From Micromonospora pallida (GTDB taxonomy: Bacteria > Actinomycetota > Actinomycetes > Mycobacteriales > Micromonosporaceae), in assembly GCF_900090325.1 (NCBI RefSeq), contig NZ_FMHW01000002.1:7317001-7381000 (forward strand): a DNA stretch of 64,000 bases, given 5' to 3'. The notes under the pieces were generated by a model, which saw nothing but the letters and a program-made list of their open reading frames with translations, did not search any database and was not told the DNA's origin. Shown in pieces: positions 26,480-34,720 of the stretch (positions within the stretch are counted from its first letter, which is position 1; each line of letters opens with the position of its first letter). The position numbers were made by a program, and so were the translations under genes.

Positions 26480-26561
26480 CCGCTCGGGCCGCCTGACCGA
26501 GTCGATCAACGACGGACGGGCCGGTCGGTCGGGCAGTCGGGCGGGCGAGGATGCAGGGGGG

Positions 26562-27410
26562 TCAGAGGGACGAGAAGAACTCGGCCCGGTCTCGTCGCGC
26601 CTGCGGATGGACCGCCGTCATCCCGTGGTCGCAGGGATACTCCAGCCATCGGCGCGGCGGGGCAGCGGCCTCGTACAGCCGCCGGGCCTCCGCGCGGGGG
26701 ATGACCGGATCTTTCGAGCCGTGCTGGAACAGGAGTCGCCGTCGACCCGCCACGGCCACGAAGTGCGCGGGGTCGAATCGGTGCAGGTAGGTGAGGTAGG
26801 GACCGGTCTTCTCCGACTCGGTGAGGTCGGATTCGGCCACGCGGACGAGGGTGCCGGCTCCTCCGGAGACGAGCACCAGGCCGGTCAACCGGGGCTCGAC
26901 GGCCGACAGCCACGCCCCCTGGAAAGCGCCCGAACTGTGCCCGAAGAAACCGAGGCGAGCGGGGTCGGCCCCGGCCCACTCGACCAGGACGTCGAGTCCG
27001 CGTCGCTGGGTCCGGATGTTGGCCCGGGTCGCGTCGGTGGAGGCCGTGATGTCGCCGTGCCGGGGAAAGAAAGAGGCGGTGAGCAGTACGGTGAAGCCCA
27101 ACTCGGCGAGCGCGATCGCTTCCGGGACGAAGTAGTGCCGCCCGTCTGCCGAACCCCCGTGCGAAATGACGATCCCCGGGCCACGTACGCCAGGACGGGA
27201 AACGAGAGAGGCGACGGCCCGACGCCCGGTCGAGTCGTCGTAGGAAATGTCCACCGCGGACAAGTCGTCGGCCTGGGTGGTGGACCCGACCTGCACGTCG
27301 AGGGGGACGTCCGCGTCGTAGTCGAACAACCGCATGGTTTCGCGGACGTCGACGTCGCCCGCGAACAACCCGGGTTCAGAACTGTCGGACCACCGCTCCG
27401 AAGTGCTCAT
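26562..27410 (-). CDS. alpha/beta hydrolase family esterase
   Basis: This 282-residue protein is a serine hydrolase with nucleophile elbow GFFGHSSGAFQG, oxyanion region ISHGGSADGRHYF, acid in GSKDPVIPRAEA and catalytic His in CDHGMTAVHP. It resembles dienelactone hydrolase or acyl-peptidase-like esterases, and there is no signal peptide. The ATG at 27410 is preceded by GAGGAGG at a longish 12-base spacing. It stands alone, convergent with the APH-like gene. The substrate is unknown. Confidence 0.85.
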   Translation of the reverse strand: MSTSERWSDSSEPGLFAGDVDVRETMRLFDYDADVPLDVQVGSTTQADDLSAVDISYDDSTGRRAVASLVSRPGVRGPGIVISHGGSADGRHYFVPEAIALAELGFTVLLTASFFPRHGDITASTDATRANIRTQRRGLDVLVEWAGADPARLGFFGHSSGAFQGAWLSAVEPRLTGLVLVSGGAGTLVRVAESDLTESEKTGPYLTYLHRFDPAHFVAVAGRRRLLFQHGSKDPVIPRAEARRLYEAAAPPRRWLEYPCDHGMTAVHPQARRDRAEFFSSL

Positions 27411-27580
27411 CGAGTCGACACCCTCCTCGCGCCCGGCCACCCGACGCTAGTGCCCGCGATCGATGGCCTCAACGCAGATTCCGAGACCGGCGTGGGAGGG
27501 GGCACGCCGAGTCCGCGCATCGGCCAGCGGGTGCGCCGTCGTGCCGATCGGGTGTGCACATCAGGTCGACGGAAACTCGG

Positions 27581-27586
27581 TATCCT
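27581..27586 (+). promoter_or_regulatory. -10 element TATCCT, leaderless-type
   Basis: TATCCT ends 6 bases before a GTG at 27593. This favours that codon over an in-frame ATG at 27554 as the start of the leucine-rich-repeat gene. Confidence 0.5.
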
Positions 27587-28162
27587 CCGCGCGTGGGAGC
27601 AGACGAGGGCACACCGCACGTGTTTCCGAACCGCTTCGCGGATGCGGCCGGACCCAGTGGGGGCGGACCTGCCCGCGACCACTGCCGGTGCGTTGGGGAT
27701 TGGGAGGAGGTTCCGCCTGCCGTCTACTTCCACGGGGAGCGGCACGACACCGAGGCGGCGGGCTGGCAGCACCTGCTTGCGCTGATCGATGAGGCGGTTG
27801 CGGACGGACGGACGGTGTTCAAGCCGTTCGTGGAGCTGAGCTCCTCCGAAAGGCAGCAGATCGTCACGCTACCGCCGACGATCGCGAAGCTGACCGCCGT
27901 CAAACGTCTGGTGCTCTACGGCACGAATCTGGTTCGCATCCCACCCGAGATCGGGGCCATGACGAGCCTCGAATTCTTCGATCCCTACACGTCCTACCGG
28001 CTGCACTGGTACCCGTACGAGCTGACCAGGTGCGCGAAGTTGGTCGACAGCAGGGTGAGTACGCGGGCCCTCTACGGCAATTTCAAGTTCCGGCCGCCGT
28101 TTCCGACGCTGCGGCCGGTGACCAAGGCAGGCGAGGCGGATTTCGGTGCGCTCGACCCGGCG

Positions 28163-28166
28163 GTAT
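28163..28166. repeat. left target-site duplication GTAT
   Basis: GTAT flanks the IS on the left and is matched by GTAT at 29804-29807. Confidence 0.85.
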
Positions 28167-28203
28167 GAGCCTGTCGGACAGCTTTCGATCTTGAGTTGTC
28201 AAG
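28167..28203 (+). repeat. left terminal inverted repeat of the IS
   Basis: This 37-base repeat matches the right end at 36 of 37 positions; the mismatch is G versus C within GTCG(G/C)ACAG. Confidence 0.9.
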
Positions 28204-28247
28204 AGTTGTTGCTGTGGTTTGTCCATGATGGTCGATCATGTCGTGCC

Positions 28248-29771
28248 GTGGCATACAACTTCATCTCCTGCTCGGACGGCTCGTTCTTGCCCCGGCAGGA
28301 CCTGCGCGGGTGGCTGCCGCCGCAGCATCTTTGCTGGCAGGTCCTGAAGGTCGTCGGTGAGCTCGACCTGTCGGAGTTCCTGCGGAGCTACCGCGCCGAT
28401 GGCCAGGGCGCGGCGGCGTATCCACCGCAGGTGCTGCTGGCCTTGGTGTTGTACTGCTACTGCAAGGGCGTGCGCTCGTCGCGCAGGATCGAGGCGGCGT
28501 GCCTCGACGATGTGGGCTGCCGGATCATCACCGGCAACCAGCACATCGACCATGCCACCGTCGCGCGTTTTCTGCGCCGTCATCGTGACGGTATGAAGGC
28601 GCTGTTCGTGCAGGTCCTGGCGCTTTGCGCCCAGCGTGGGCTGGTGGACCTGGCCGCGGTGGCGGTGGACGGTTCACCGATGCAGGCCGCCGCCGCCCGC
28701 TCCACCAACCGCAGCCTCCACGCGCTGGAGACCATGATCGCCGATGGCGAAGCCGAGGTTGACCAGTTGATGGGTGACATGGACGCCCCAGCAGCCGCCG
28801 AAGACAGCACCTGGCACACCGCCGCCGGCAGCTGCCTGCGGCGGCTGTCTCGACTCGGCGACCGCCTGGCGCGAGCCCGAATGGCCCGGGACAAGCTGCA
28901 TGAACGCGTGCTGCCCTCGGCCGGCGAGATCCGGATCAAGGTCGAGGCCGCCGAGCGGATGGTGGCCAGGGCCGTCCAGCGCCTCGCCGACGTCACCGCC
29001 GCCCAGCAGCAGCGGCTGGCCGACTACGCCCGCCGGAGCCTGCAGGACCAGGCCGCGGGACGGCGGCGCGCCACCGGGCGCCCACCAGTTGCGATCGAGG
29101 CCAAGACCAAGGTCGTCCGGCAGCAGGCCCGGCTGGCCAGGGCGCAGGCCGGGCTGCACCATGCGCTCAACCCTCGGCCAATCCCGTCTGCGGCTGCCAG
29201 GGCATCACTCACCGATCCGGCGTCGCGGCTCATGCTCGGCAAGCACGGCGGCTACGTGCAGGGCTACAACGTGCAGATCGCCTGCTCCCGCAACCAGATC
29301 CTCCTCGCGATCGAGCTGCACGACAATCCGTCCGACACCACTGCCCTGGTTCCGGTCATCAGACGCGCTCAGCACAACTGCGCGACCGCAGGCCTCACCG
29401 CCGATGTCGAGGCGTGGCTGGCCGACAGCGGATACGCCAGCACCGCGAACTTCACCGCCCTGGCAGACCTTCCGCTGCTCGTGTCGCTCACCAAGGAGTA
29501 CGACCAGACCAGGGCCACCACGCCACGCAGCCAGGACGTCCCCGCCGGCCACCGCGACATGGCAGCCCGACTGGCATCCACCGAAGGCAAGCAGCTCTAC
29601 GCCCGCCGCGGCGCCCTCGTCGAACCCGGCTTCGCCCAACTCTTCCAACGGTTCGGACGCCGCCTGCACCACCGCGGCACCAGCGACGTCGACGCCGAGA
29701 TCAAACTGCTCGGCATCGTGCACAACCTGAACAAGATCTTTCGTCACGACGCCAGACCGAAGGCCGCTTGA
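28248..29771 (+). CDS. IS1182-family DDE transposase
   Basis: This 507-residue transposase starts at GTG 28248, the first plausible start inside the element. The N-terminal DUF772-type domain reads FLPRQDLRGWLPPQHLCW, LALVLYCYCKGVRSSRRIE and NQHIDHATVARF. Catalytic acidic residues are visible in VAVDGSPMQA, LADSGYASTANF and the C-terminal HHRGTSDVDAEIKLLGI. A long coiled, Arg/Ala-rich insertion lies between the first and second catalytic Asp. The gene ends 5 bases into the right inverted repeat. No frameshift or stop interrupts it, so it is probably active. Confidence 0.93.
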   Translation: MAYNFISCSDGSFLPRQDLRGWLPPQHLCWQVLKVVGELDLSEFLRSYRADGQGAAAYPPQVLLALVLYCYCKGVRSSRRIEAACLDDVGCRIITGNQHIDHATVARFLRRHRDGMKALFVQVLALCAQRGLVDLAAVAVDGSPMQAAAARSTNRSLHALETMIADGEAEVDQLMGDMDAPAAAEDSTWHTAAGSCLRRLSRLGDRLARARMARDKLHERVLPSAGEIRIKVEAAERMVARAVQRLADVTAAQQQRLADYARRSLQDQAAGRRRATGRPPVAIEAKTKVVRQQARLARAQAGLHHALNPRPIPSAAARASLTDPASRLMLGKHGGYVQGYNVQIACSRNQILLAIELHDNPSDTTALVPVIRRAQHNCATAGLTADVEAWLADSGYASTANFTALADLPLLVSLTKEYDQTRATTPRSQDVPAGHRDMAARLASTEGKQLYARRGALVEPGFAQLFQRFGRRLHHRGTSDVDAEIKLLGIVHNLNKIFRHDARPKAA

Positions 29772-29803
29772 CAACTCAAGATCGAAAGCTGTGCGACAGG
29801 CTC
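29767..29803 (-). repeat. right terminal inverted repeat of the IS
   Basis: This is the 37-base inverted partner of 28167-28203. It overlaps the last codons and stop of the transposase gene. Confidence 0.9.
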
Positions 29804-29807
29804 GTAT
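29804..29807. repeat. right target-site duplication GTAT
   Basis: This is the second copy of the GTAT duplication. The interrupted gene resumes in frame at its last base. Confidence 0.85.
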
Positions 29808-30094
29808 GGGGTACCGATGCGGTGCGAAACTGTAGCGTCTGCGACGGGCCGGTCCAGAACGAGCTTCGTCAGGTCTGGATTTCCGGCCTGGTCGGCACCG
29901 ACGTGCTGCCGTTTCTGGTGAACGCGTGTTCTGCGGCATGTGTGGCGGCGCTACCCGAGCCGTACCCGGGGTATGTCCAGACCCCGCACACCGGTGGCCC
30001 AGACATCGTGCAACCGGCCCCCCGGAGGGCCACGTCCGCGCTGGTGCTGTAAGAGACGGCGACCGCAGGCGCGAGGCTGGCTGGTGACGTCACA

Positions 30095-30412
30095 TCACAA
30101 CAGGATGTAGCAGTACTCGACGCACCTGGGACCTCCTTCGTCTATCCACTTGCAGCACCGGCGGCCACCGGCAGCTCGCGGAGCGTCCAAATCGTAGAAC
30201 TCCGTGATCATCCGGCCGTCTTCGATTCGTGTCACTCCGTACTGCCGACCGTAGTCGACTTGCAGATTTTCTTTCTCGGTGAGGGCGCTGATGGCGTACT
30301 TGCCCCTCGCTTCGGGATGCTTCGCGAATAGCGCGGTCAGGTCGTCGAAGAACTCCTTGTCCACCGTCGGCCCGTACGTCCTCTCTTCCTGTACCTGTTG
30401 CTTTTTCTGCAC
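30095..30412 (-). CDS. hypothetical protein with cysteine-rich C-terminus
   Basis: This 105-residue protein starts with GTG at 30412 behind GGAAGGGGAA. It begins with a charged, Gln/Lys-rich stretch (MQKKQQVQEER) and has a mixed alpha/beta core (KEFFDDLTALFAKHPEARGK, GVTRIEDGRMITEFYD). It ends in a short cysteine cluster, RRCCKWIDEGGPRCVEYC, followed by YILL. GC is lower than in neighbours. I recognise no family. The Cys cluster could be a metal site or, less likely, a modified peptide core; no modification enzyme is adjacent. Confidence 0.65.
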   Translation of the reverse strand: MQKKQQVQEERTYGPTVDKEFFDDLTALFAKHPEARGKYAISALTEKENLQVDYGRQYGVTRIEDGRMITEFYDLDAPRAAGGRRCCKWIDEGGPRCVEYCYILL

Positions 30413-30922
30413 CTTTTTCCCCTTCCGCTGTCTGGGCGCGCAGTTCGCCTACCGTCAGCTTACGAGGGATGTGGCTGGCGCGTACGCAAAGCCAGAATCC
30501 GGTCGTGCTTCGACATCGCAGAGTGGAGCGTGTGGCGTTCTTTACGGGCAGGCCGCATGCGTTGGGGATATTTGCAGGGCGGAATTGATTGTGGGTGGCC
30601 CGGGTTGGTGGGTTTTGCCCGCCGGTGGGGCATGTGAAGGAGAAAGCGGTTATCCTCGCGCGGTTCTGTCATGGCGGTCGGTTTTCGGTGGCGTCCCGTC
30701 TTCCCGAGTAGTTGCAAGGGGAGTCCGGCGGGATGTGCGTACGTTGAGGCGTGTGCGGCGAGATGCAGCGAAACTGCTGCTCAAGGCGCGGTGCGAGGAT
30801 GGCGTCGGAATCAGGGACTGCCGGTTCCATCTTCTGGTCGGCGGGAGCTCACGTTGACATGGATCAAACTATGTGATAGATGTGTCTCTGTTAAAAATTG
30901 AAATCTATCTTGCGGAGCCCGA
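30413..30922. other. AT-richer region without a supported gene
   Basis: This stretch is visibly poorer in G+C than the rest of the window, with irregular composition. Open frames exist on both strands but lack a good start, ribosome site or third-position bias. Its right end carries the promoter for the small secreted protein. It may be the decayed remains of imported DNA. Confidence 0.5.
30854..30882 (+). promoter_or_regulatory. sigma-70-like promoter
   Basis: TTGACA (30854-30859), a 17-base spacer and TAGATG (30877-30882) form a near-canonical housekeeping promoter. It lies about 40 bases before the secreted-protein ATG at 30923. Confidence 0.6.
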
Positions 30923-31252
30923 ATGAAGCTGGCAAGCCTGATGTTGGCGATTTCGCTGGTAGGAGCGACTGTGGGAGCGCCTGCGGCGGGGGCCGCAGTT
31001 TCGCCCAGCGAATCGCAGGTGGGAGTGAGTGCGATTTGCGAGTTCATCGTTGTGACTGACGGTGCGCCGGTCCGCAAGTCGCCATACACGACTGCGACCA
31101 TCTTGAAGCGCAAAAATCTCGGCGACCGGGTTACCGGGAACTGTGACTGGACTCGTGACTCAGATGGCAACTACTGGGATTCGGTTTATTGTTCGTGTGC
31201 GGCGAGCGGCATCGCCTGGATGAGGTCCAAGAACCTGAGGCCTGACCTCTGA
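30923..31252 (+). CDS. small secreted SH3-like protein
   Basis: This 109-residue protein has a 25-residue signal peptide ending AAGAA and a mature domain resembling bacterial SH3 (VVTDGAPVRKSPYTTATIL, NLGDRVTGNCDW, GIAWMRSKNL). The four mature cysteines, two of them in YCSCAA, are probably in disulphides. Bacterial SH3 domains often bind cell-wall peptides. GGAG lies 5 bases before the ATG. Codon use is less G/C-ending than in neighbours, consistent with transfer. Confidence 0.8.
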   Translation: MKLASLMLAISLVGATVGAPAAGAAVSPSESQVGVSAICEFIVVTDGAPVRKSPYTTATILKRKNLGDRVTGNCDWTRDSDGNYWDSVYCSCAASGIAWMRSKNLRPDL

Positions 31253-31402
31253 CGAGTGGGTGTGCGCGGGGCTGCCGAATCGCGGTAGCTCCAAGCGCCT
31301 TTCAGTTCAGTGGGGCGTGCGCGTGAACTCGCGACGCGGCAAACCGTGGCGCGCTCGTTCGCGCCTGGCCGTACGCGAATCGTGCTACTGAACGAAGTCC
31401 AG

Positions 31403-31475
31403 CGCGCCTGGCAGGATTCGAACCTGCGGCCTTGGGATTAGAAGTCCCCTGCTCTATCCGCTGAGCTACAGGCGC
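31403..31475 (-). tRNA. tRNA-Arg (anticodon TCT)
   Basis: On the minus strand the 73-base sequence folds as a cloverleaf. The acceptor stem pairs GCGCCTG with CAGGCGC, the D arm is GCTC..GAGC, the anticodon loop is CTTCTAA with anticodon TCT, and the T arm is GCAGG-TTCGAAT-CCTGC. The discriminator base is G. The CCA end is not encoded. It would read AGA/AGG codons, which are rare in this genome. The 3' end points toward the AT-rich patch at lower coordinates, a classic side for element integration. Confidence 0.95.
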
Positions 31476-31594
31476 ATGGCGTGGTCTGGTCCGACAGGTC
31501 GGGCCGTACCGGTGGTGCGCCAAGAGGGTACCGCTGACCGGTGGGGTCGCGCTGGTACGGGGGCTGAGCGGGCCGCGCTCTCCTGCCGGCTCGG

Positions 31595-32560
31595 TCAGCG
31601 CCGGTCGCCGACCAGCGCCGTGTCGACCCACCGTTCGATCTCGGCGAAGACCTTTCCGCGTACGGCGGGGCCGGAGAGAGTCAGGTCGTGCATGCCACCG
31701 TCGATGCGGGCCACGGTCACCTGGGGTCCGAGTCGGGGTGCCCAGCGGACGATGTGCGCCACGTCCAGGACGGCGTCGGCGAGCATCGCCGAGTCGTGCC
31801 AGCGTCGCTGCCGGAAGGTGCGGGTCGAGCAGGCGACCAGCACGGGCACCGGGATGTCCAGCCCGGCACGGAGTTGCCGCTGGGCCCGGCGGATCGCGGC
31901 CAACCAGCCGATCCGGACCGGGAACCCGGCGAGCGGCTTCCAGGCCAGGTCGTAGCGCCACTCGCCCCGGTGGTCGGCGTGTATGCACTCGCCGTACACG
32001 GTGCCCAGGCCGAAGGGGAGGACGCGGTGCGGCGCGCCGCGGCCGAGCCGGGTCACGGCGGCGGCGAGCGGGCGGCGGATCAGCCAGGGTGCGTTGATGT
32101 CGAAGAAGGGGCTGTTGAGCAGCAGCCCGTCGATGATGCCGGCGTCGCGTCGGGCGTGGGCCCAGATGGCGGCGAGCAGACCGCCGGTGGAGTGACCCAT
32201 CACCAGCATGGTGTCGTGGTCGTCCCGGTCGCGGACGAACGCGGCGGCGGCGTCCAGTTCCGGGAAGTAGTCGGCGAGGTCGCGGCAGAAGTTCGGCGTC
32301 TGGTGCGACAGCAGGCTGCGGCCGTACTTGCGCAGGTCGAGGGCGTAGAAGTCCCAGCCCCGCTCGGTCCAGAAGTCGGCCAGGTGGGTCTGGAAGAAGT
32401 AGTCGACGAAGCCGTGCACGTAGAGCACCGCCTGCCGGCTCGGCCCTTCGGCCCGGCGGCGGACCAGCGTCGCCACGACCGGGCCCTCGTCGTCCGGGTC
32501 CAGTTCGATCGTGTACCGCTCGAAGGGCGATCCCAGCACGTCCAGTTCCACGTCGGCCAC
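31595..32560 (-). CDS. alpha/beta hydrolase (lysophospholipase-like)
   Basis: This 321-residue serine hydrolase has oxyanion region LYVHGFVDYFFQTHLADF, nucleophile elbow VMGHSTGGLLAA, and catalytic His in IDGGMHDLTLS near the C-terminus. It resembles the monoacylglycerol lipase / lysophospholipase group, including the YALDLRKYGRS segment. There is no signal peptide, so it is probably cytoplasmic. It is a single-gene unit between the tRNA and the ribosome-associated factor. The substrate is inferred only at family level. Confidence 0.9.
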   Translation of the reverse strand: MADVELDVLGSPFERYTIELDPDDEGPVVATLVRRRAEGPSRQAVLYVHGFVDYFFQTHLADFWTERGWDFYALDLRKYGRSLLSHQTPNFCRDLADYFPELDAAAAFVRDRDDHDTMLVMGHSTGGLLAAIWAHARRDAGIIDGLLLNSPFFDINAPWLIRRPLAAAVTRLGRGAPHRVLPFGLGTVYGECIHADHRGEWRYDLAWKPLAGFPVRIGWLAAIRRAQRQLRAGLDIPVPVLVACSTRTFRQRRWHDSAMLADAVLDVAHIVRWAPRLGPQVTVARIDGGMHDLTLSGPAVRGKVFAEIERWVDTALVGDRR

Positions 32561-32756
32561 GCTACGCGCCCTCGTTACCCGACGGTAGCCCTCGGTTTCC
32601 GGCCGCCTCTCCAGCCTGCTCCGGACGCCTCCGCCGCGATGAACCGTCCCGCTCCGGACGCCCCTGCTCGGGACGAACCGTCGCCTCTGCCCGTGATGAA
32701 TCCCCGGGACGAACCGTCGCCGCCACCCGGGCGGGCGGCGGCGACGGGCGGTGTCG

Positions 32757-33176
32757 TCAGGCGGTCGCGGGGTCGGCGGGAACCTCCTGCCCGGGGTCGG
32801 CGGTCGACGTGTTCCCGAGGTGGCCCTCGTCCCGCAGGTGCTTGTTGTGCCGGGGCTCCTGCCGGGTCTTGGCGTCGTTGAGTCGCCGCCGCAGGTCGTC
32901 GCGGACGTCGCTGAGCGCCGCGTGCAGGTCCTCCTCCGAGGAGGTGGTGACGATCTTCTGCCGACCCGCGACCCAGCACTCCAGGGTGACTTTCTGCCCC
33001 CGGGCCTCCCGGTTCTTCACCGACACCTCCAGCTCGGTGGCGTCGGCGTGGAACGTGGCCAGCCGGGCGTCCAGCGGCGCGAACCGCTCGGCGATCCAGT
33101 TCCGGTCACCCTGGGAGAATCCGGCACCCACGCGCAGGCACCCGGCGACGGTCGCGGGGTTCGCCACGGCGCTCAT
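32757..33176 (-). CDS. HPF/RaiA-family ribosome-associated protein (short form)
   Basis: This 139-residue protein corresponds to the N-terminal ribosome-binding domain of hibernation promotion factors. It has the beta-alpha-beta core (LEVSVKNREARGQKVTLECW, IVTTSSEEDLHAALSDVRDDL) and a basic helix followed by a charged, disordered tail. It lacks the C-terminal dimerisation domain of long HPF, so it may be a stand-alone ribosome-protecting factor rather than a 100S-forming one. A small gene may lie immediately upstream. Confidence 0.8.
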   Translation of the reverse strand: MSAVANPATVAGCLRVGAGFSQGDRNWIAERFAPLDARLATFHADATELEVSVKNREARGQKVTLECWVAGRQKIVTTSSEEDLHAALSDVRDDLRRRLNDAKTRQEPRHNKHLRDEGHLGNTSTADPGQEVPADPATA

Positions 33177-33185
33177 CGCGTCACC

Positions 33186-33338
33186 TCACGCCGGGCGGCG
33201 ACGGTGGTACCGGACGACGAGGCTGTTCTGCACATGGTCGCTGACCTTTCCGTTGGACGACGCGGTGTGGTTCCGGGTCCGCGTCGCGTCGGCTTCTTCT
33301 GCGGTACGCCTGGAAGCTCCGCGCTTGATCGCGTCCAT
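33186..33338 (-). CDS. possible 50-residue basic protein upstream of the HPF-like gene
   Basis: An open frame of 50 codons begins MDAIKRGASRRTAEEAD, is basic, and ends 9 bases before the HPF-like start. About 80% of its codons end in G or C, which suggests coding, but the ribosome site is weak (GGTGGGT) and no family is recognised. It may be a real small gene coupled to the ribosome factor or only a chance frame. Confidence 0.35.
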   Translation of the reverse strand: MDAIKRGASRRTAEEADATRTRNHTASSNGKVSDHVQNSLVVRYHRRRPA

Positions 33339-33580
33339 ACCCACCCGTCCTCGCTGCGGAAACCGCTCCGGTGACCTGGTGATCCGGTCGTCGCCCGTCG
33401 TGCCGTACGCCGCACCGGGCGATGGCCTTACCACATCGGGGCTTGATCAGGGCGTTTTCCACAGGCGGTCGAGTTGTCCACAGGTTGGCGGGCGTGGGTG
33501 GACCGGCAACCAGTGGTCGGACAGGCTCGGCAACCGAGTCGACTCGTTGCCGTTATCTTCCGACTTCCCCTGGAGGAACA

Positions 33581-34564
33581 TTGTTCGACACCTATGTAAC
33601 GATTGTCGGTAACGTCCTCACCGCGCCGGAATGGCGGCGCACCACCCAGAGCGGGACGCTGGTCGCCAACTTCAAGGTCGCCTCGACCGCCCGCCGGCTC
33701 GACCGGGAGAGCGGGCGCTGGGTCGACGGCAACAGCCTCCGGGTGCGCGTCAACTGCTGGCGCAAGCTCGCCGAGGGGGTCGCCGCCTCGGTCATGGTGG
33801 GCGACCCGGTGGTGGTCGCCGGCCGGCTCTACACCCGGGACTGGATCGACGACGCCGGCAACCACCGCACGCTCTACGAACTGGAGGCGGTCACCGTCGG
33901 CCACGACCTCGCCCGGGGGCGGGGCCGGTTCCTGCGCAACCGGCCCAGCATGGCGACCAGCGCGGTGGAGGACGCCGAGGCGGAGCGGCGGGTCCACGGC
34001 GAGTTGACCGAGCCGGTGCCCGACGACCGGGTGCCCGTCTCCCTCGACGACCGTCCGGTGGACGACGACTTCGACCTGCTGGTGCCGGGCGGCCCGCGTC
34101 GCCCCTCCGGCTTCACGGTCGACCCGGGCGACCTCGACCCCTTCGACGCCCCGGCTGGTGGGTTCGAGCCGGTCGGAGCCGGTGTCGACGGGCCGGCGCG
34201 TGGCTCGACGATCCGGACGACCACTCACCCGAGCGCTCTTCTCGACGGGGACGAGGACGACGACGAACTGGCCGCGCTGCCCGAGGAGGCCGAACTGCCC
34301 GAGCGGCCGGTCGCGGTGGGCGTACCGGCCGGGACGGAGCCGGGCGGGACGGGGCCGGGCGCGCTGGGTGGGCCGCTCGGGGTGGAGTCGGACAGCCCGG
34401 TCGGGGAACTCGACCCGTTGCCCGAGGACGCCGGGTTCCCCGGCGGGACGGAGGAAGCCGGAGAGGCGGCGACGCCGGTGCGCCGGGCGCGGCGGGGTGG
34501 CCGTGGCGGTGCCGGCGGGGTCCGGGGCGACGGCAGTCGGAGCCGGCAACCCGTACCGGCCTGA
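33581..34564 (+). CDS. ssb: single-stranded DNA-binding protein with long C-terminal tail
   Basis: This 327-residue protein begins with an SSB OB-fold of about 110 residues (FDTYVTIVGNVLTAPEWRR, ANFKVASTARRLDRESGRW, VRVNCWRKLAEGVAASVMVG, DPVVVAGRLYTRDW). The remaining two thirds are acidic, Pro/Gly-rich and disordered, with DDDFDLLV and EDEDDDELAALPEE patches. The very end is basic and Gly-rich and lacks the conserved acidic tip (DDDIPF type) that recruits repair proteins. The start is TTG at 33581 with GGAGGA just upstream. It is not beside rpsF/rpsR, so it is probably an accessory SSB. The stop lies in a tandem repeat. Confidence 0.88.
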   Translation: MFDTYVTIVGNVLTAPEWRRTTQSGTLVANFKVASTARRLDRESGRWVDGNSLRVRVNCWRKLAEGVAASVMVGDPVVVAGRLYTRDWIDDAGNHRTLYELEAVTVGHDLARGRGRFLRNRPSMATSAVEDAEAERRVHGELTEPVPDDRVPVSLDDRPVDDDFDLLVPGGPRRPSGFTVDPGDLDPFDAPAGGFEPVGAGVDGPARGSTIRTTTHPSALLDGDEDDDELAALPEEAELPERPVAVGVPAGTEPGGTGPGALGGPLGVESDSPVGELDPLPEDAGFPGGTEEAGEAATPVRRARRGGRGGAGGVRGDGSRSRQPVPA

Positions 34565-34720
34565 GCATTCGTCCAGGGTTCCGGCGGGCGGCCGGCTCGG
34601 CCGGCAACCCGAACCGGTCTGAGCGCTCGCCGAAGGCTCCGGCGGGCGACCGGCTCCGACCGGCAACCTCTGCCGGCCTGAGCACTCGCCGAGGGCGACG
34701 GCGGGCGGCCGGCGCGACCG
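34543..34720. repeat. 58-60 bp imperfect tandem repeat, three copies, spanning the ssb stop
   Basis: Units begin CCGGCAACC at 34543, 34601 and 34660 and each contains CTGAGC(A/G) followed by GGCGGGCG(G/A)CCGGC. The first unit encodes the end and stop codon of the SSB gene; the other two are downstream. Confidence 0.85.

Larger units (their letters stand above)
28167..29803 (+). mobile_element. IS1182-like insertion sequence, complete
   Basis: The element is 1637 bp with 37-bp terminal inverted repeats (28167-28203 and 29767-29803) that differ at one position. It is flanked by a 4-bp GTAT duplication and carries one intact transposase gene. The terminal repeats begin GAGCCTGTCG and contain the motif CTTTCGATCTTGAGTTGTC. 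Size, single DDE transposase and repeat structure fit the IS1182 family. Nearly perfect ends and a clean duplication point to recent activity. Confidence 0.93.
27593..30052 (+). pseudogene. leucine-rich-repeat protein gene interrupted by an IS element
   Basis: Before the element, 27593-28165 encodes 191 residues (VPPAVYFHGERHDTEAAGW, then LPPTIAKLTAVKRLVLYG and RIPPEIGAMTSLEFFDPY as leucine-rich repeats) and then runs into a stop inside the IS. After it, 29807-30052 encodes 81 residues (WGTDAVRNCSVCDGPV, LVNACSAACVAALPEPYPGY). Removing the IS and one GTAT copy joins both parts in one frame to make 272 residues. The C-terminal part has CSVC plus CSAAC, perhaps a zinc site. No other damage is visible, so inactivation appears recent. 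The intact protein's function is unknown. Confidence 0.9.

Noticed and set aside
31403..31475. Integrated element at tRNA-Arg with att repeats
   Set aside because: No second copy of the tRNA 3' sequence and no integrase were seen in the window; only the composition and orientation hint at it.
33181..33462. Two alternative minus-strand frames overlapping 33186-33338
   Set aside because: They are Arg/Pro/His-rich and lack ribosome sites. Only the 50-codon frame keeps third-position GC bias, and even that is tentative.
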